Shown here one piece after another: positions 12,798 to 24,083 of a stretch of 64,000 nucleotides of DNA. This DNA comes from Scleromitrula shiraiana (taxonomy: Eukaryota; Ascomycota; Leotiomycetes; Helotiales; Sclerotiniaceae). The translations under genes were made by a program, and so were the position numbers. The stretch is from positions 372,001-436,000 of the forward strand of contig JABELC010000014.1 of assembly GCA_028455995.1 (NCBI GenBank). Reading direction: 5' to 3'. How positions within the stretch are numbered: the first letter of the stretch is position 1; every line of letters begins with the position of its first letter. The notes beneath the pieces were generated by a model. That model saw only the letters and a list, made by a program, of their open reading frames with translations, was not told the origin of the DNA and made no database searches.

Positions 12798-13693
12798 ATG
12801 TCACGCATTACACCCCCAGTTACCAAATTCACTCATCAGGCTATTCGTCGTATCAGTTCCTCAGCAAGTGTAGCTCATCCAAGTGGTCTTCTTGATAGAG
12901 CTTCTTCCTCTGTTTATTTGGGGAGGAAATTGTCGGATTTGAAAGATGAATGTGTTAGACGGCAATTGAATACTACAGGTTCGAAAGCTGAGGTATGTTA
13001 TGATTATAATTTTGATATAAACTCACTTAATACCGTCTTTTCATCCATTCTCTCCTATCAAGATAGGATGAAACCACCATATAATACAAGACAACAAACA
13101 AAAACTAACATCCACACCAGTTAATATCCCGTCTCTCCGCCCACGACACAATCAGCATCCGCACCCACACAACCCACACATCCACTACCCACCGGCCCAC
13201 AACCACCACCCTCATCAAAACCATCCCCCTCATGCAAGGTTTCCGCACCTCAGCAACCCGCACCTCAACCACCCCCATTCAAACCCTCGACGCAATAATC
13301 ATCCCCTCCCTCTCTTTCTCCTCATCCTCCACCCCCTCCCAAATCCCCATCCGCGTCCCCCTCCTCCCCGACGCCTACACCACGCACCACACCCCCCTCG
13401 AACCCCGCTTCACTCCCCTCCCCAAAGCCGAACTGCACATGGTAAATGCGAACCCCGGGGAAGTGGGGGCCGCCCGCGTGCTAACAGAGGTTGTGGGGAA
13501 CGAGGCGCTGGGCGATGCGGATTCCGGGTATCCTGGAATTGGGGAGTGGGTTGTTAGGAGGGGGGAGAGTATCAAGGAGGGCGTGAGGGAGGAGGTGGGG
13601 ATCTGGAGGGAGTTGTGGACGGGCGTTTTGGAGGATGTGTGGGGCACGACTGAACAGGAGCAGGGGAAGAGGGGCGTTAAGGTTGTGGTTTGA
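12798..13693 (+). CDS. SAP-domain protein, Aim34-like, probably mitochondrial
   Basis: Two exons, 12798-12992 and 13121-13693, giving 255 residues. The N terminus (MSRITPPVTKFTHQAIRRIS) is rich in Arg/Ser/Thr without acidic residues, as in a mitochondrial presequence. A SAP motif spans about residues 43-73: LGRKLSDLKDECVRRQL, then NTTGSKAELISRLSAHD, joined exactly at the intron (GAG / TTA). SAP motifs bind nucleic acid, and yeast Aim34 is a mitochondrial protein with one SAP domain and no settled function. The rest is Ser/Thr/Pro-rich and then acidic with no known fold. From 13200 to 13680 the codons are strikingly GC-rich compared with the AT-rich surroundings. Domain call firm; orthology to Aim34 inferred. 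Confidence 0.85.
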
Positions 13694-14506
13694 TTTGATT
13701 TGATTTGATTTGGATTGATTTGATCGCGTTGATGGTTTAGCCTAGCCTGACCTGGCTGATATCCGTGTGGATATATAGACGGATGGATCGTTGATATCCG
13801 ACGTATTGTGTTTCAGACATTCGCTGTGTTTACTTTTATCGAGCTTTGTTTTCCTTCTACCTACCTACTTACTTAGTTAGTTAGCTACCTACATGGTTTC
13901 AACTCTACTCGCTCGCCATAACCGCTAGAGCTTGAGTATTCCTTTTATCTACCCCATCGTATCAGAATTTTAATTAACGACTTTATGATCTTTTAATACA
14001 TCGATTTCTATCTGCCTGTTTTTTGTTTTTTTTTTCTTCATTCTACATACATGCATGCAGTATTTGTTGTGATATTTATATCTATGTAGGAAAGAGATGC
14101 TTGTGGTTGTGCTTGTGCTTGTGGTTATGATTATGATTATGATTATGATTATAAGCAATGAGAAAAAAAGACAAGAGAACAGAAGAGAAAAGAAGAGATA
14201 TCGAACATGAAGTTCCATCCATTATACATTATACGTTATACCACATTACCAGCTAACTAATCATTTACTATATATAAAACTACAAAGTTACAAGTTACAA
14301 AACTACAAGTTATAAAACTATAAGTTATAAAGTATCAACTATATATACATACATATATATACACAAGAAATAAAATACCACCGCCATCTTTAAATGTAAA
14401 TGTAAATGTAAAGTATTGATTATTGATTATTGATTATTGACTATTGTGTTGCTAGGACTATTGTGTTATTAGGTGGAGATGTGGAGATGTGGAGATGTGG
14501 CTGGAT

Positions 14507-14593
14507 GAAGAAGGAGGAGGAGGAGAAGGAGGAGGAGGAGGAGGAGGAGGAGAAGAGGAAGGAGGAGGAGGAGGAGGAGGAGAAGAAGAGGTA
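14507..14593. repeat. GGA/GAA purine mirror-type tract
   Basis: About 85 bp of pure purine on the plus strand, of the type that can form triplex H-DNA. Confidence 0.85.
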
Positions 14594-15118
14594 AGTGAAT
14601 GGCTGACTGTGCGGGTATTCATTTATATGAGGATGGATGGTGGAGAGCTGTTATTGATATATAAATAATAAATAATAATAAACAGATGAACAAATAAATA
14701 AACAGATAAACTCGAAGATCTAAAATGAAAATCAAACGACGAAACGAAATGAAACGAAACGAAACGAAAGGAAACGAAACGAAACGGAAGGAAAGGAATA
14801 ATAATTCAGTTATTGTAATTGTAAAAGGTATTATTATAATTATTGCCCATCTCATCCCATCCCATCTCATCTCATCATCAAGATAAGACTTCCATCCATC
14901 CATTCGTTGATACGATATGAGATGATATGATATGATATGATATCCCGCCAGCCCGCCCGCATAAAAGGGTATCCCTCTAGCTAAGTACCACTAGCTACGT
15001 ATAGTTATAAGTATAACTATAACTATAACTATTCTACGCAATGATATGCAATGCTTGATATAACGTGATTTGATGTATCAGTAGCACACTATACTCCATT
15101 CGAATCGAATTGAATCCA

Positions 15119-15212
15119 TCTTCATCTCCATCTCCATTTCCATCTTCGTCCTTATCTTCATCTCCATCACCATCTCCATCACCATCTCCATCTTCATATC
15201 CATCTTCATCTC
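15119..15212. repeat. CATCTC/CATCTT hexamer repeat
   Basis: A degenerate hexamer array. On the minus strand it reads as Asp-Gly/Glu-Asp repeats in a short ORF not supported as a gene. Confidence 0.85.
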
Positions 15213-15595
15213 CAGCATCCATTAAACAAAAATCTCATTGAAAGATTTCCTCACCACCTCACTCACTCACCCACTCATGCGATAATATCGCGTTATATCC
15301 TTCTTTCCTTTCCTGTCTTCTCGCCTCGAGAATGAATCAAATCACTCCGATTTTTCGTACTCCTGTTGGGATCTTTTGTTTACTGTCCCTCCTGGTTTGT
15401 ATGCTCTGCTAGACCATTTGCATGTACGTATGCATATATAATGATCAGTCGCCCGTCCACGCCACTGGATTACCTCTATCTATCCGCTCACATCTCCACC
15501 TATCCACAACTCGGCACGCACCAGGTCTCGACAAGTGAAAGGGTTGATTTCCGTCATCTCATCTCATCTCATCTCGTCCATCTCCCATGGCTGTT

Positions 15596-17017
15596 TCAAT
15601 CGATTTTCCAATGTCCCGTAAGCGATCCATCGACATCCTCTTTTCCTAGATATAGTTCCAACGCATATAGGGCCATAGTTGCAGAGACGTTAATCCAGCG
15701 CCAGATATTACCGCCAGTATTACCCCCCTGCATCATCCACCATTCACCTGCGTTGCCTTCGCCGGTCACAGAAGAGAAGTGTTGCATGAGCAAGCTGGTG
15801 TAGACGGCTATTAATATGGAGGGACTGAACCAGTTGAGTAAGGCTAGGATTTTGCCTGCTCCTTCGCTTTCGTCGAAACTTGGATCCTGAGATAGAGCTC
15901 CGGCTCCGGATTCTTTGATTGCTGGGATGATTCGAGTGGCGGCATAGAAGACGAAAATTCGATATGCAAGGGAGATAAGAATTGATGAAGTGATTGTTTG
16001 GAAGGCCGCATATAAGAATGAAAATCCCGAATGAACGAAAGATGGAAATGTTGATAGTACATGGACAAGGGTTGAGTATGAAGCCATAATGATAGGAGGG
16101 AGTGGTGGAAAATCTGGTTGTGATGGAGCTTGAGGGATTTCATCGGTGGCTGTTGGGAGGTAATCTGTAAAGATTTGATAGATGCATAGGGTGCAGTAGG
16201 CGAAGAGTAGAGAACTCTCGACTGGGTTCCCTCTGCCACTTGCAATACCCCAAACACACAAAAAGACCGAGCAAGTCATAGTTATTCCTATCAGTGTAGC
16301 ATCGACATTACTAATCTGTGGAAAACCTGTGACGCGGAATAAGAAATAGCAGGCGCTTGAGATGATCGAAGCAGATAATACAAGCAATCCGATCTATAAA
16401 CTTTATTAGTTTTGTACCAACACGAGAATTATGCAATATATACCATATAAGTATCACTTCTTCGATTTACGAGATAACGTGTGATTTGACCAGCTGCTTG
16501 AATAACTAGGAGAGAGCAAAACCCTTCTGCCATTTGGAACCTATTCGAAAGTTAGTTTTGCCCACCACACAAGTTGAAAGCCAACATCATATACTTACAA
16601 CGGAGTCGAATATCGCAAGACTTTATCCCATGTTCCTACAGTCAAAATTTCAAGCAAACCGCCATATCCAAATACCCACTCCCTCACATCCTTATCCTTC
16701 GCACGTTTACCATCAAAAGTTCTAGAAACCCACCCCCCATCACTATTCGCATCCACCGCAAAGCGATTCATGCTCCAAATCAACAATCCCGGTAATATAA
16801 TCCATTGCGCCATTCCAATAATTTGAACCAAAGCCCATCTTGCTCTCGAATTATCCGGAGTCGCCAGCTTCAACGCCGAATAGAAGAAATAGAATCCAAA
16901 CAGCGTAAGGGAAAATGCCAACCCGCATTCTCGTCCGCCGACATCGAAGGCTATGGGTATGGAGAGGATGATCGATAGGAGGAAGATCGCAGAGGAAAAA
17001 ACGCGAAATAACCACAT
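15596..17017 (-). CDS. ICE2: Ice2, ER membrane protein
   Basis: Three exons on the minus strand (17017-16599, 16540-16444, 16393-15596), 437 residues, all phases consistent. Ice2 is a polytopic ER protein that shapes cortical ER and promotes phospholipid synthesis and lipid-droplet consumption in yeast. The start MWLFRVFSSAIFLLSIILS, then IPIAFDVGGRECGLAFSLTL, is the hallmark N terminus of the family. Further hydrophobic segments include FGFYFFYSALKL, IIGMAQWIILPGLLIW, a helix in exon 2, and several in exon 3 (LVLSASIISSACYFLF, LIGITMTCSVFLCVWGI, ILISLAYRIFVFYAA, WFSPSILIAVYTSLLM, INVSATMALYALELYLG). That totals roughly nine or ten membrane spans, the length usual for the family. It is convergent with the Aim34-like gene and divergent from Myg1. 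Confidence 0.93.
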
Positions 17018-18000
17018 CAGCGCAAACAGCGCTGGAGCGTGCCTTGAAGCGCGCTCAGCCTAAAGAACAATTCTAATATTCGATTCTAGCTTCAGCTTAT
17101 GAAGCTCGAAAATAGTGTTCAACGCGTCGTTTTAATGTATGTATGTAAATTGTAGGGAGCCCTGGAAACGAAGCTTCTATGACGTCTATTTATCGAAAGA
17201 TATTTTCCCCTTTGGTGGTGTTCTGGAATTTTTTTTAGCTTTGGAAAAAGGTTCCTTATCAGTCCTTTTTTTTTATCTTTGTGCGAATTTTCGATTTCGA
17301 TAGCAAACGGCGAAGCGAATGCAGGCTTTGCGAATATATTGGTACTTTCTAGATTCGAGATGAAATACGGATTTTTGGGAGAATAAAATAGACAGGACAG
17401 GATAGGGCGCAGAGGTTGCCTTGGAAATTATACCGTGACAGCTGTACTGGTATTGATCGATCCAATGAATTTGTCTTGTCGCGTATGGTAACGGGAATTT
17501 TCCGATGACAGAATGTCGACTTTCTTGCTTGAGCAACCTGGAAACTTCAAAGGCTTATTATTTAATTTGGAGCTGCAAGAGTTTTTAACAGTTAAAATAG
17601 ATAGATGCTCAAGCAAATAAAGGGAGTGACACGGTGTCTATTTTAATTGTGTTCGTTACGACGATTGAAATCTCACACAATCAATGAATGAGAATCATAG
17701 GAAATTAAAATAAATTAACAAGATCAAGATCAAGATCAAGATTAATAAGATCAAGTTCAAGTTGAGCGAGCACATGTAAAATGCTACAATCAAGGGTTAG
17801 TGGGGAGCTGTTACCGCCTACCGCCTACCGCCTACCGCCTTTTACGTTCTCGGCATTATATTTTTACAGGCTAGACCAAAATTCTCAACCAGGCAAATTC
17901 AACTAACTGTAAGAAAGCCCCCGCCTTAACATCCTTCTGCAAAACCCCTCCACACTTTTATAAAAAAAAACCACAAATAAATCAAATCCATCATATCTGA
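17018..18000. promoter_or_regulatory. Divergent Ice2/Myg1 promoter region
   Basis: No gene seen. It holds a GATCAA repeat (17720-17745) and a CTACCGC heptamer repeat (17813-17840) about 160 bp upstream of the Myg1 start. Confidence 0.55.
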
Positions 18001-19074
18001 ATGCTCAAAAGCTCAATCAAAATGGCTGAAATCGCAGCAAAAAGACTCAAGACCACTCCCGTCACCATCGGAACCCATAATGGACATTTCCACGCCGATG
18101 AGGCCTTGGCGGTTTACATGCTTCGACTTCTTCCGGCCTACAAATCCTCCGAGTTGGTGCGGACTCGCGATCCCAAGGTTCTGGAAACCTGCCATACGGT
18201 GGTCGATGTGGGCGGAGAATACAACCATGACGCTTTGAGATACGATCACCATCAGCGTACATTCGATACCACGTTTCCCGGGCGTCCCACCAAGCTCTCG
18301 TCGGCGGGCTTGGTGTACATGCATTTCGGGAAGGCGATTATCGCGCAACAGTTGGGTGTGCAGGAGGATGCGGAGGAGGTGGGTGTTATCTGGGGGAAGA
18401 TCTACGAGAGCTTTATCGAGGCGTTGGATGCGCATGATAATGGTATTTCGGTGTACGATCCCAAAGCCATCTCGGCAGCCGGACTGGAGAAGAAATTCAG
18501 CGATGGGGGATTCTCGCTCGGGGCTGTGGTTTCAAGACTCAATCCAAATTGGAATGATCCAACACCCGCCGATCCAGTCGAGGCACAAAAGGTCGAAGAT
18601 GAAAAGTTCTTGGTTGCAAGTGCGAGACTGGGTGAGGAGTTTTCGAGAGATTTAAATTACTATACTAGATCGTGGTTACCGGCAAGAAGCATTGTTCAAC
18701 AGGCATATGCCAAACGCCAACAATATGATCCAAAGGGGAGAATATTGGTGTTTGATGGCCAATCTGTTCCATGGAAGGATCATCTTTATACCCTTGAGGC
18801 ACAGGAGAACAGCGAGAATCAGGTCCTTTACGTTTTGTATCCCGAGAACACACGTCCAGGTGCAAAGTGGAGAATCCAATGTGTACCGGTTACCAAGGAT
18901 TCATTCCAGAGCAGAAAACCATTGCCAGAAGCATGGAGAGGTTTCAGAGATGAGAAGTTGGATGAGATTACTGGTATTGAGGGTGGAGTGTTTGTTCATG
19001 CTGCTGGGTTTATTGGTGGAAATAAGACTTTTGATGGTGCAAGCAAGATGGCGGCAAAGGCGGTCGATTTGTGA
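18001..19074 (+). CDS. MYG1: Myg1-family exonuclease (UPF0160)
   Basis: Single exon, 357 residues. Myg1 proteins are DHH-like 3'-5' RNA exonucleases found in nucleus/nucleolus and mitochondria; the yeast homologue is YER156C. Seen: GTHNGHFHADEALAVYML (His/Asp metal motif HxHxDE, residues about 25-41), RTRDPKVLETCHTVVDVGG, the DHH-like YDHHQRTF, ALDAHDNGIS and near the C terminus GVFVHAAGFIGGNKT. Two in-frame ATGs lie seven codons apart (18001 and 18022). The first has T at -3; the second sits in AAAATGG, the better context. The longer form adds MLKSSIK, which could alter mitochondrial import. GC content and codon use are richer than in the surrounding DNA. Identification firm, exact start open. 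Confidence 0.93.
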   Translation: MLKSSIKMAEIAAKRLKTTPVTIGTHNGHFHADEALAVYMLRLLPAYKSSELVRTRDPKVLETCHTVVDVGGEYNHDALRYDHHQRTFDTTFPGRPTKLSSAGLVYMHFGKAIIAQQLGVQEDAEEVGVIWGKIYESFIEALDAHDNGISVYDPKAISAAGLEKKFSDGGFSLGAVVSRLNPNWNDPTPADPVEAQKVEDEKFLVASARLGEEFSRDLNYYTRSWLPARSIVQQAYAKRQQYDPKGRILVFDGQSVPWKDHLYTLEAQENSENQVLYVLYPENTRPGAKWRIQCVPVTKDSFQSRKPLPEAWRGFRDEKLDEITGIEGGVFVHAAGFIGGNKTFDGASKMAAKAVDL

Positions 19075-19471
19075 TATCCGTAGAACTGCATAAATGAGGA
19101 CATACTTTTGAGGCGTTATGGGGAATTAAAAGTCAAACACATAGATAGTAAAAGGACTCTAAATTGTACCGTTCCATCAATGAATCCATGTAAGAATCGC
19201 ATAGAAAGAATTCCGCTATATTGATATTGACAATCATAAACTCATCGTTTTGCATCAAAAGCTGCTCGACTATCAAGGCCACCATGAAAGCAAACATGTA
19301 CAGAGAAACCCCAAACCATCCCCAAACCAATTGTCATCACATCATATCATAAATCCAGAACGCCAAATGCCCACGCACAAACGCAGTAAATCCCTCAAGT
19401 TCTGAACTCAACCCAATCTCAACCTCAAACTTAACCCCACCTCGCCCCACCAAATATAACATAGTGTCAAT
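19075..19471. other. Convergent 3' spacer between Myg1 and endosulfine
   Basis: Nothing but presumed 3' UTRs is visible. Confidence 0.5.
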
Positions 19472-20119
19472 CTAACCATTGATTGGAATGCCCTGATTAA
19501 CAAGTGGTGGACTAACAGCACCCTCCGCTTTCTGCTCATTCTCACTCTTGTTATCCTTCTTATCCTCCGCCTCATCCACGCTCGTCTCGCGATGCAAGAA
19601 ACTACTCTCCTTCACGGGGCTGGAGCTCTGCGGGCCCAAACCTCCCAATCCCGCAACACTGCCATGATGCTGGCCGATGATATTTCCATTTCCGCTGCCT
19701 CCCTGCGCGGCACTGCTCACGCCGGGGGACGAGAGATGCGGGATGTTTTCCGGGAGAGGATGTTCGGATCCAACGCTGCCCGTGTCGACTGAGGAGGCTT
19801 TGCCGGCTTTGCTAAGTGCATAGTCGCCGGAATCAAAGTATTTGCGTTCCTTGAGTTGTTTGGCGAGGTGATCGGCTTTGCTGGGGAGTTTGCCGTAGAG
19901 TCGGAAGAGGCGTTGTTCATCGGGGGAGAGAGACTATGTAGAATGAATGAATGAATGAATGGTGGGTTATTTTGTGATATTGCGGTGCGGTGCGGTGCGG
20001 TGCGTTGCAGGCGGGATAAGATAGGGTAAATGGGATTGTGGAAAGTGATGAGGGGTAGAGGGGGAACTAAATATTCGACTTACTGCGATGTCAATCTTAT
20101 TCTTTTGAAGCGGATTCAT
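19472..20119 (-). CDS. IGO1: Endosulfine-family protein (Igo1/Igo2 orthologue), PP2A-B55 inhibitor
   Basis: Two exons on the minus strand, 20119-20084 (MNPLQKNKIDIA) and 19933-19472, giving 165 residues. The core SLSPDEQRLFRLYGKLPSK continues into LKERKYFDSGDYALSKAGK. FDSGDYALSKAGK is the invariant endosulfine/ARPP-19 signature: Rim15/Greatwall kinase phosphorylates its Ser, and the phosphoprotein then inhibits PP2A-B55/Cdc55, supporting entry into quiescence. Residues after about 75 are Ser/Gly-rich, disordered and acidic near the end, which is longer than in yeast Igo1 but usual for filamentous fungi. The exon junction is phase 0 (GCA / TCT) with GTAAGT and CATAG. No missing residue in the phospho-site. 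Confidence 0.95.
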
Positions 20120-20497
20120 CTTGAAGATGAAACTTTGAAGTATTCTATGAAAAGGGAATTTAAAAGTTGTATAATCTTTGAACTCTGTGGGATTTCTGTG
20201 TCGAGGTCAATTTATCTTTCGATATTTGTTTGTGTAGTACTTTTTTGTCTTTGTTAACAAAATCTCCAGTAACCTAATAAGGTGACTAAAATACCTAGTA
20301 AGGTGGTAAGGTACCGACTGGTACAATAGACTAATAAAAAAATAACCTGGTTGAAATGGCCTTACTATATTACAAGAACAGTAATAAAAAAGTATTTGCA
20401 ATAATAATTTGAAGTTTCAAGAAATTTATTTATTAGAAGAATGAAGGGATTGTGAAGGAATTTAAATGATGGTTTTTGTAAGTTTTTTGAGTTTCTC

Positions 20498-20535
<38 letters not shown>

Positions 20536-21886
20536 GAGTTCTTACATATAACTGTTTTTGAGGTTGTGGTTGCACACGAATGTTTGGAGGGGTGTAGAAG
20601 AAAAAGAAGGGTTGATGTTAAAAAAGGTTCTACAGTATTGATATGTATGGATATGAGTATTGATATGTATGGATGGATATGGGTATGGATATGGGTATGG
20701 ATATGGGTATGGATATTTCTATGTATATATGTCGATTCAGACACGACAGCTCAGAGTGACTACAGTTATTATTAATTAGTTAGCGGTAGTAATAGCAAGC
20801 AGTAGGGTGATTGATTGTGAACCCGATGGTGTACGGGTATCTGCCCAGCACCCAGCACCCAGCACTCAGCACTCAACACTCAACACCTAGCACCCCTAGG
20901 TATATTTTGGGTTTGGGTTCATTTTGGTGGGGTTTATTAGTTTCGCTTGGTCAATCCACCTGGGCATGAGTGAGGCATGGATAGATTATTCCAAGGAATA
21001 TCATATCATGCAGGTGAAAAGGTCGGTCGGTGGTGGTGGTGGGTGGTGAGTGAATAACACCAGCGAGACCAGCTTAATAATAATAAGTAATACATCCAGA
21101 TCCAGAACCCAGAACCTTCAAGGTTTTTTTTTTCCACGCTTGTATCAATTATTTTATACATCTATCTACCGGCATCTATCCATCCATCTCTTATATTAAA
21201 AAAAATCCAATTGTATCTCTCTCTCTCTCTCATATACCTCTCTCTATAATATACCTTTCTCTATAATATACCTTTCTCTATAACAAAAGAAGGGAAAATT
21301 TACTATTTTGAGAAAAACCTGTAAGTTATGATTATATAAATCTCATTTTTCTTTATAATAACTTCAAATTTATCCCCTTTTTAGCCCCTTATTAAATTTT
21401 CATATTAACTTACCTACCTCATTTTCCCTTTTCCTTGTAAGCCACACAATGCATGTTTCTTGACAAACTCTTAGATACGCAAAGATCAACTTCCAAGTGG
21501 AAAAAGTGGGAACATTCAATTGGTCTGAAAGGTTGCAAACCCTCAATCACGAGACATACTTACTTTATATCCCCGCACCGCAACGCATTTGCTCATCGTC
21601 CATATCATCATCCAGAACTCTAAGGAATAGGGAAAACCTTACACAAGGGGTATTTCATCGTCTAGTGCGAGTCAGATACCAATAGGCATTCTACGATCTA
21701 CGATCATTTATCCATCCCTGAGGTTATTATTACCCCGCAGCGAACCAAGATGTTATACCATAATAGTCTAACAAGTAGGAATTTTAGATTCACCATCCCT
21801 TGGAACTTCTGGAACAACATCCTATTGGGTGACATATACGTGATCAAAAGTATATCTCAAAGATCTCACAAGAAAGCTATTTCAAA
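20120..21886. promoter_or_regulatory. Divergent endosulfine/Sfm1 intergenic region
   Basis: No gene supported. Includes a TAA trinucleotide run (20496-20532), GGATATGGGTAT repeats (20640-20715), CAGCACC/CAACACT heptamers (20846-20890), CT dinucleotides (21213-21230) and three CTCTATAATATACCTTT copies (21240-21282). Confidence 0.55.
20496..20532. repeat. (AAT)n microsatellite
   Basis: About twelve AAT units. Confidence 0.9.
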
Positions 21887-22678
21887 ATGGCTGCCGCTAA
21901 AACTTATATCGTTGAGCACCTGGATGAAGAACTTGGCCCATGGTCTGAGTTGGAGTATATCACTATCGCTAAGGAGTCTAATGAGGCTGGTGCAAAATTC
22001 TGCTTGTCGTCGATACCTTCAACCTTGGCCATACCCGAGGTCTTAAAGGCAGTGCCAGGTTTTACAGCAGATGGACGCAGCGTTGAGACTTTATATGCAG
22101 ATGATAAGTCTCGCGTTTGCTTGCTTGATCCATCAGCCACCAAGGAATTAAGCCCAGAAGATGGTGACATCTTTGACGTTTTCCTTTTCGGTGGTATCTT
22201 AGGTTTGTATAACTGTTTTACTGCATCAGCCACTTACTGATATCTTGAGCAATAGGAGATGACCCACCAAGAGATCGTACTTCTGAATTGCGGAAAAAAG
22301 GATTCGAGGGTCGACGTCTTGGCCCTATTCAATTAACGACCGATACAGCCGTTCGTTGCACAAGATTGGTCACTCAAGATAAAAGTGAGGACCTTCCTAT
22401 TGTTACCACTTCCCGGTGAACCGGGTGCTGATCCCTTTAATTTGTAGTTCCACTCGACAAGATACCGTATGTTGATTATCCAGAACTTCGGGTCAACAAG
22501 AATGAAAGCACAGAAATGCCTTTCCGATATGTCAAGGGCAAGAATGGAGAGCCGATCATGCCAGAGGTAAAGTCGTGTTCATCACAAGACTATCGATACG
22601 GGTTGCTGATTGATAGAATAGGGAATGATTGACCTGATCAAGAAGGATACCGAGAAAGGATTCGGTGACATGTTTTAG
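21887..22678 (+). CDS. SFM1: Sfm1-type protein arginine methyltransferase (SPOUT fold)
   Basis: Four exons, 21887-22202, 22256-22384, 22448-22566 and 22622-22678, giving 206 residues with every junction in phase. Yeast Sfm1 is a SPOUT-class SAM-dependent enzyme that monomethylates ribosomal protein Rps3 on arginine. Matching segments: KTYIVEHLDEELGPWSELEY at the N terminus, FDVFLFGGILGDDPPRDRTSELR spanning exons 1-2, the SPOUT-knot segment RRLGPIQLTTDTAVRCTRLV, then IPLDKIPYVDYPEL, and MPFRYVKGKNGEPIMPEGM at the C-terminal end. Short introns of 53-63 bp. Family assignment is strong because the GGILGDDPPRDRT and GPIQLTTDTA motifs are highly conserved. Confidence 0.93.
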
Positions 22679-24083
22679 GAGGCGAGCACATCCAAACATG
22701 ATCGATTGAAACCTGTCAGGAGAGCAATTTGGCAAGGTAGCAAAAAGCTATCGCATGTTAATTCGGTTACTTTGATGAAAGTAAAAGAATTATTACTTGT
22801 GAATCTTCTCAACTTTTTGAAGGCTACTTACTCACTTGAGCATCCCTTGCAAGTCATGCAGTCATCCAAATCATAAAGAAGGCTTGAATTCTATTCAATG
22901 TCTCAAAAAGAATTAGATATCAAATATATTTGATACTCAACAAGAAATTGTATATTGAGATTAATCCAAACAGTAGGACGACATCAGTGCTTAAAATGTG
23001 GTAATATAATTATTGACAAAATATATGTACTCAATGTTGTGTACTATACAAATTGAAACATCGATAGGGTATTCATCTTATATTGCCGAGTAGAAGAGCT
23101 TGTATGTTCCTTCCATTCATGCTAATAAATATCGAACACCTCAGTCCTTCGAAATTGGAATGAAATCTACTATGTAAATAGTAGGTAGATACTTATTATT
23201 AAGCCCACAGAACCGAAAGGTTTAGAGTTTCAAAAGATAAACACCAAATCTCATAGTGCCATTAATATAAAAGTATCTCGCGTGTCCTTATAGAAATGGA
23301 ATGGCAATCAATGGAATAGCACAGGCAATTGAATGTTAAAGGGGCCAAAGGGTTCAAAGGAGCCATATTAATTGTATGCCCAGCTTCGCCCTAGTTGGAG
23401 TGAGACACGATTAACCCATTCCCTTACAGCGCTAGATCGATTCAAATGTTTTTTCAGACAATGAAGTTTTTTGATAGAGGATCCTGAAAGTGGTATACAA
23501 TAAGATATTAATTGTTCCTTTGTGAGTAACAAGAGTAGCTAAGGAAGGTAGTATTGAAAAAAATTCGAACATCTGTCAAGTATCAGATTTTCCACATTGG
23601 TTTGTTTCTCAGATGTAAGAAATGTTGTTTGTTACTCTATTAAAGTGATAAATATAACTTCAAAATTCTTCAAATCAACCTCCTTACACATCAATTTCGT
23701 AATCATACTCCATATTAAAATCTATTCTTGAATCTATTGATCGAACCTGGATCTCTCGCTCCGCACCTACCCTTGAAAATCTAACCGCGGAACCAAGTTG
23801 GTAAGAGTGGCCGTAACGAATTCACTCAGTACCAATATTAAAAGTGCTGAGTCCGCGTGCATCCTTCACACACCAAACATCAACACCAAACCGTGTCCAC
23901 AAACGCATTCCCATTTTGCATTTTGCATTTTCCAGACTCCTCGTCGTTTTTTTTTTCTTTTTTTCGAAAGCTTTACTATCCCATCCATCGGCTTATGTTG
24001 TGAGAGTGGATAATCGCGACGACGCGACTCGCATAACAAGCTCTAGATTCCCCTATCCTGGGTGACGGGACCGATCTCTCACC
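22679..24083. other. Intergenic region upstream of Kex1
   Basis: 1.4 kb without a supported gene or strong repeat. Probably the Sfm1 3' UTR and the Kex1 promoter; the pyrimidine-rich CGTCGTTTTTTTTTCTTT at 23941-23965 lies about 120 bp before the Kex1 ATG. Confidence 0.5.

Larger units (their letters stand above)
13694..15595. other. Intergenic stretch between convergent genes, repeat-rich
   Basis: No gene seen. Repeats: GATTT pentamers (13691-13725), TTATGA (14125-14153), GGA/GAA purine tract (14507-14593), GAAAC pentamers (14745-14790), ATATG runs (14915-14942) and CATCTC hexamers (15119-15212). The 3' ends of the Aim34-like gene (plus) and Ice2 (minus) face each other here. Confidence 0.6.

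Noticed and set aside
15034..15222. Asp/Gly-repeat minus-strand frame
   Set aside because: Explained by the CATCTC hexamer repeat.
23735..23815. tRNA-like TCCAGGTTCGATC on the minus strand
   Set aside because: No pairing T stem and no cloverleaf; A box absent.
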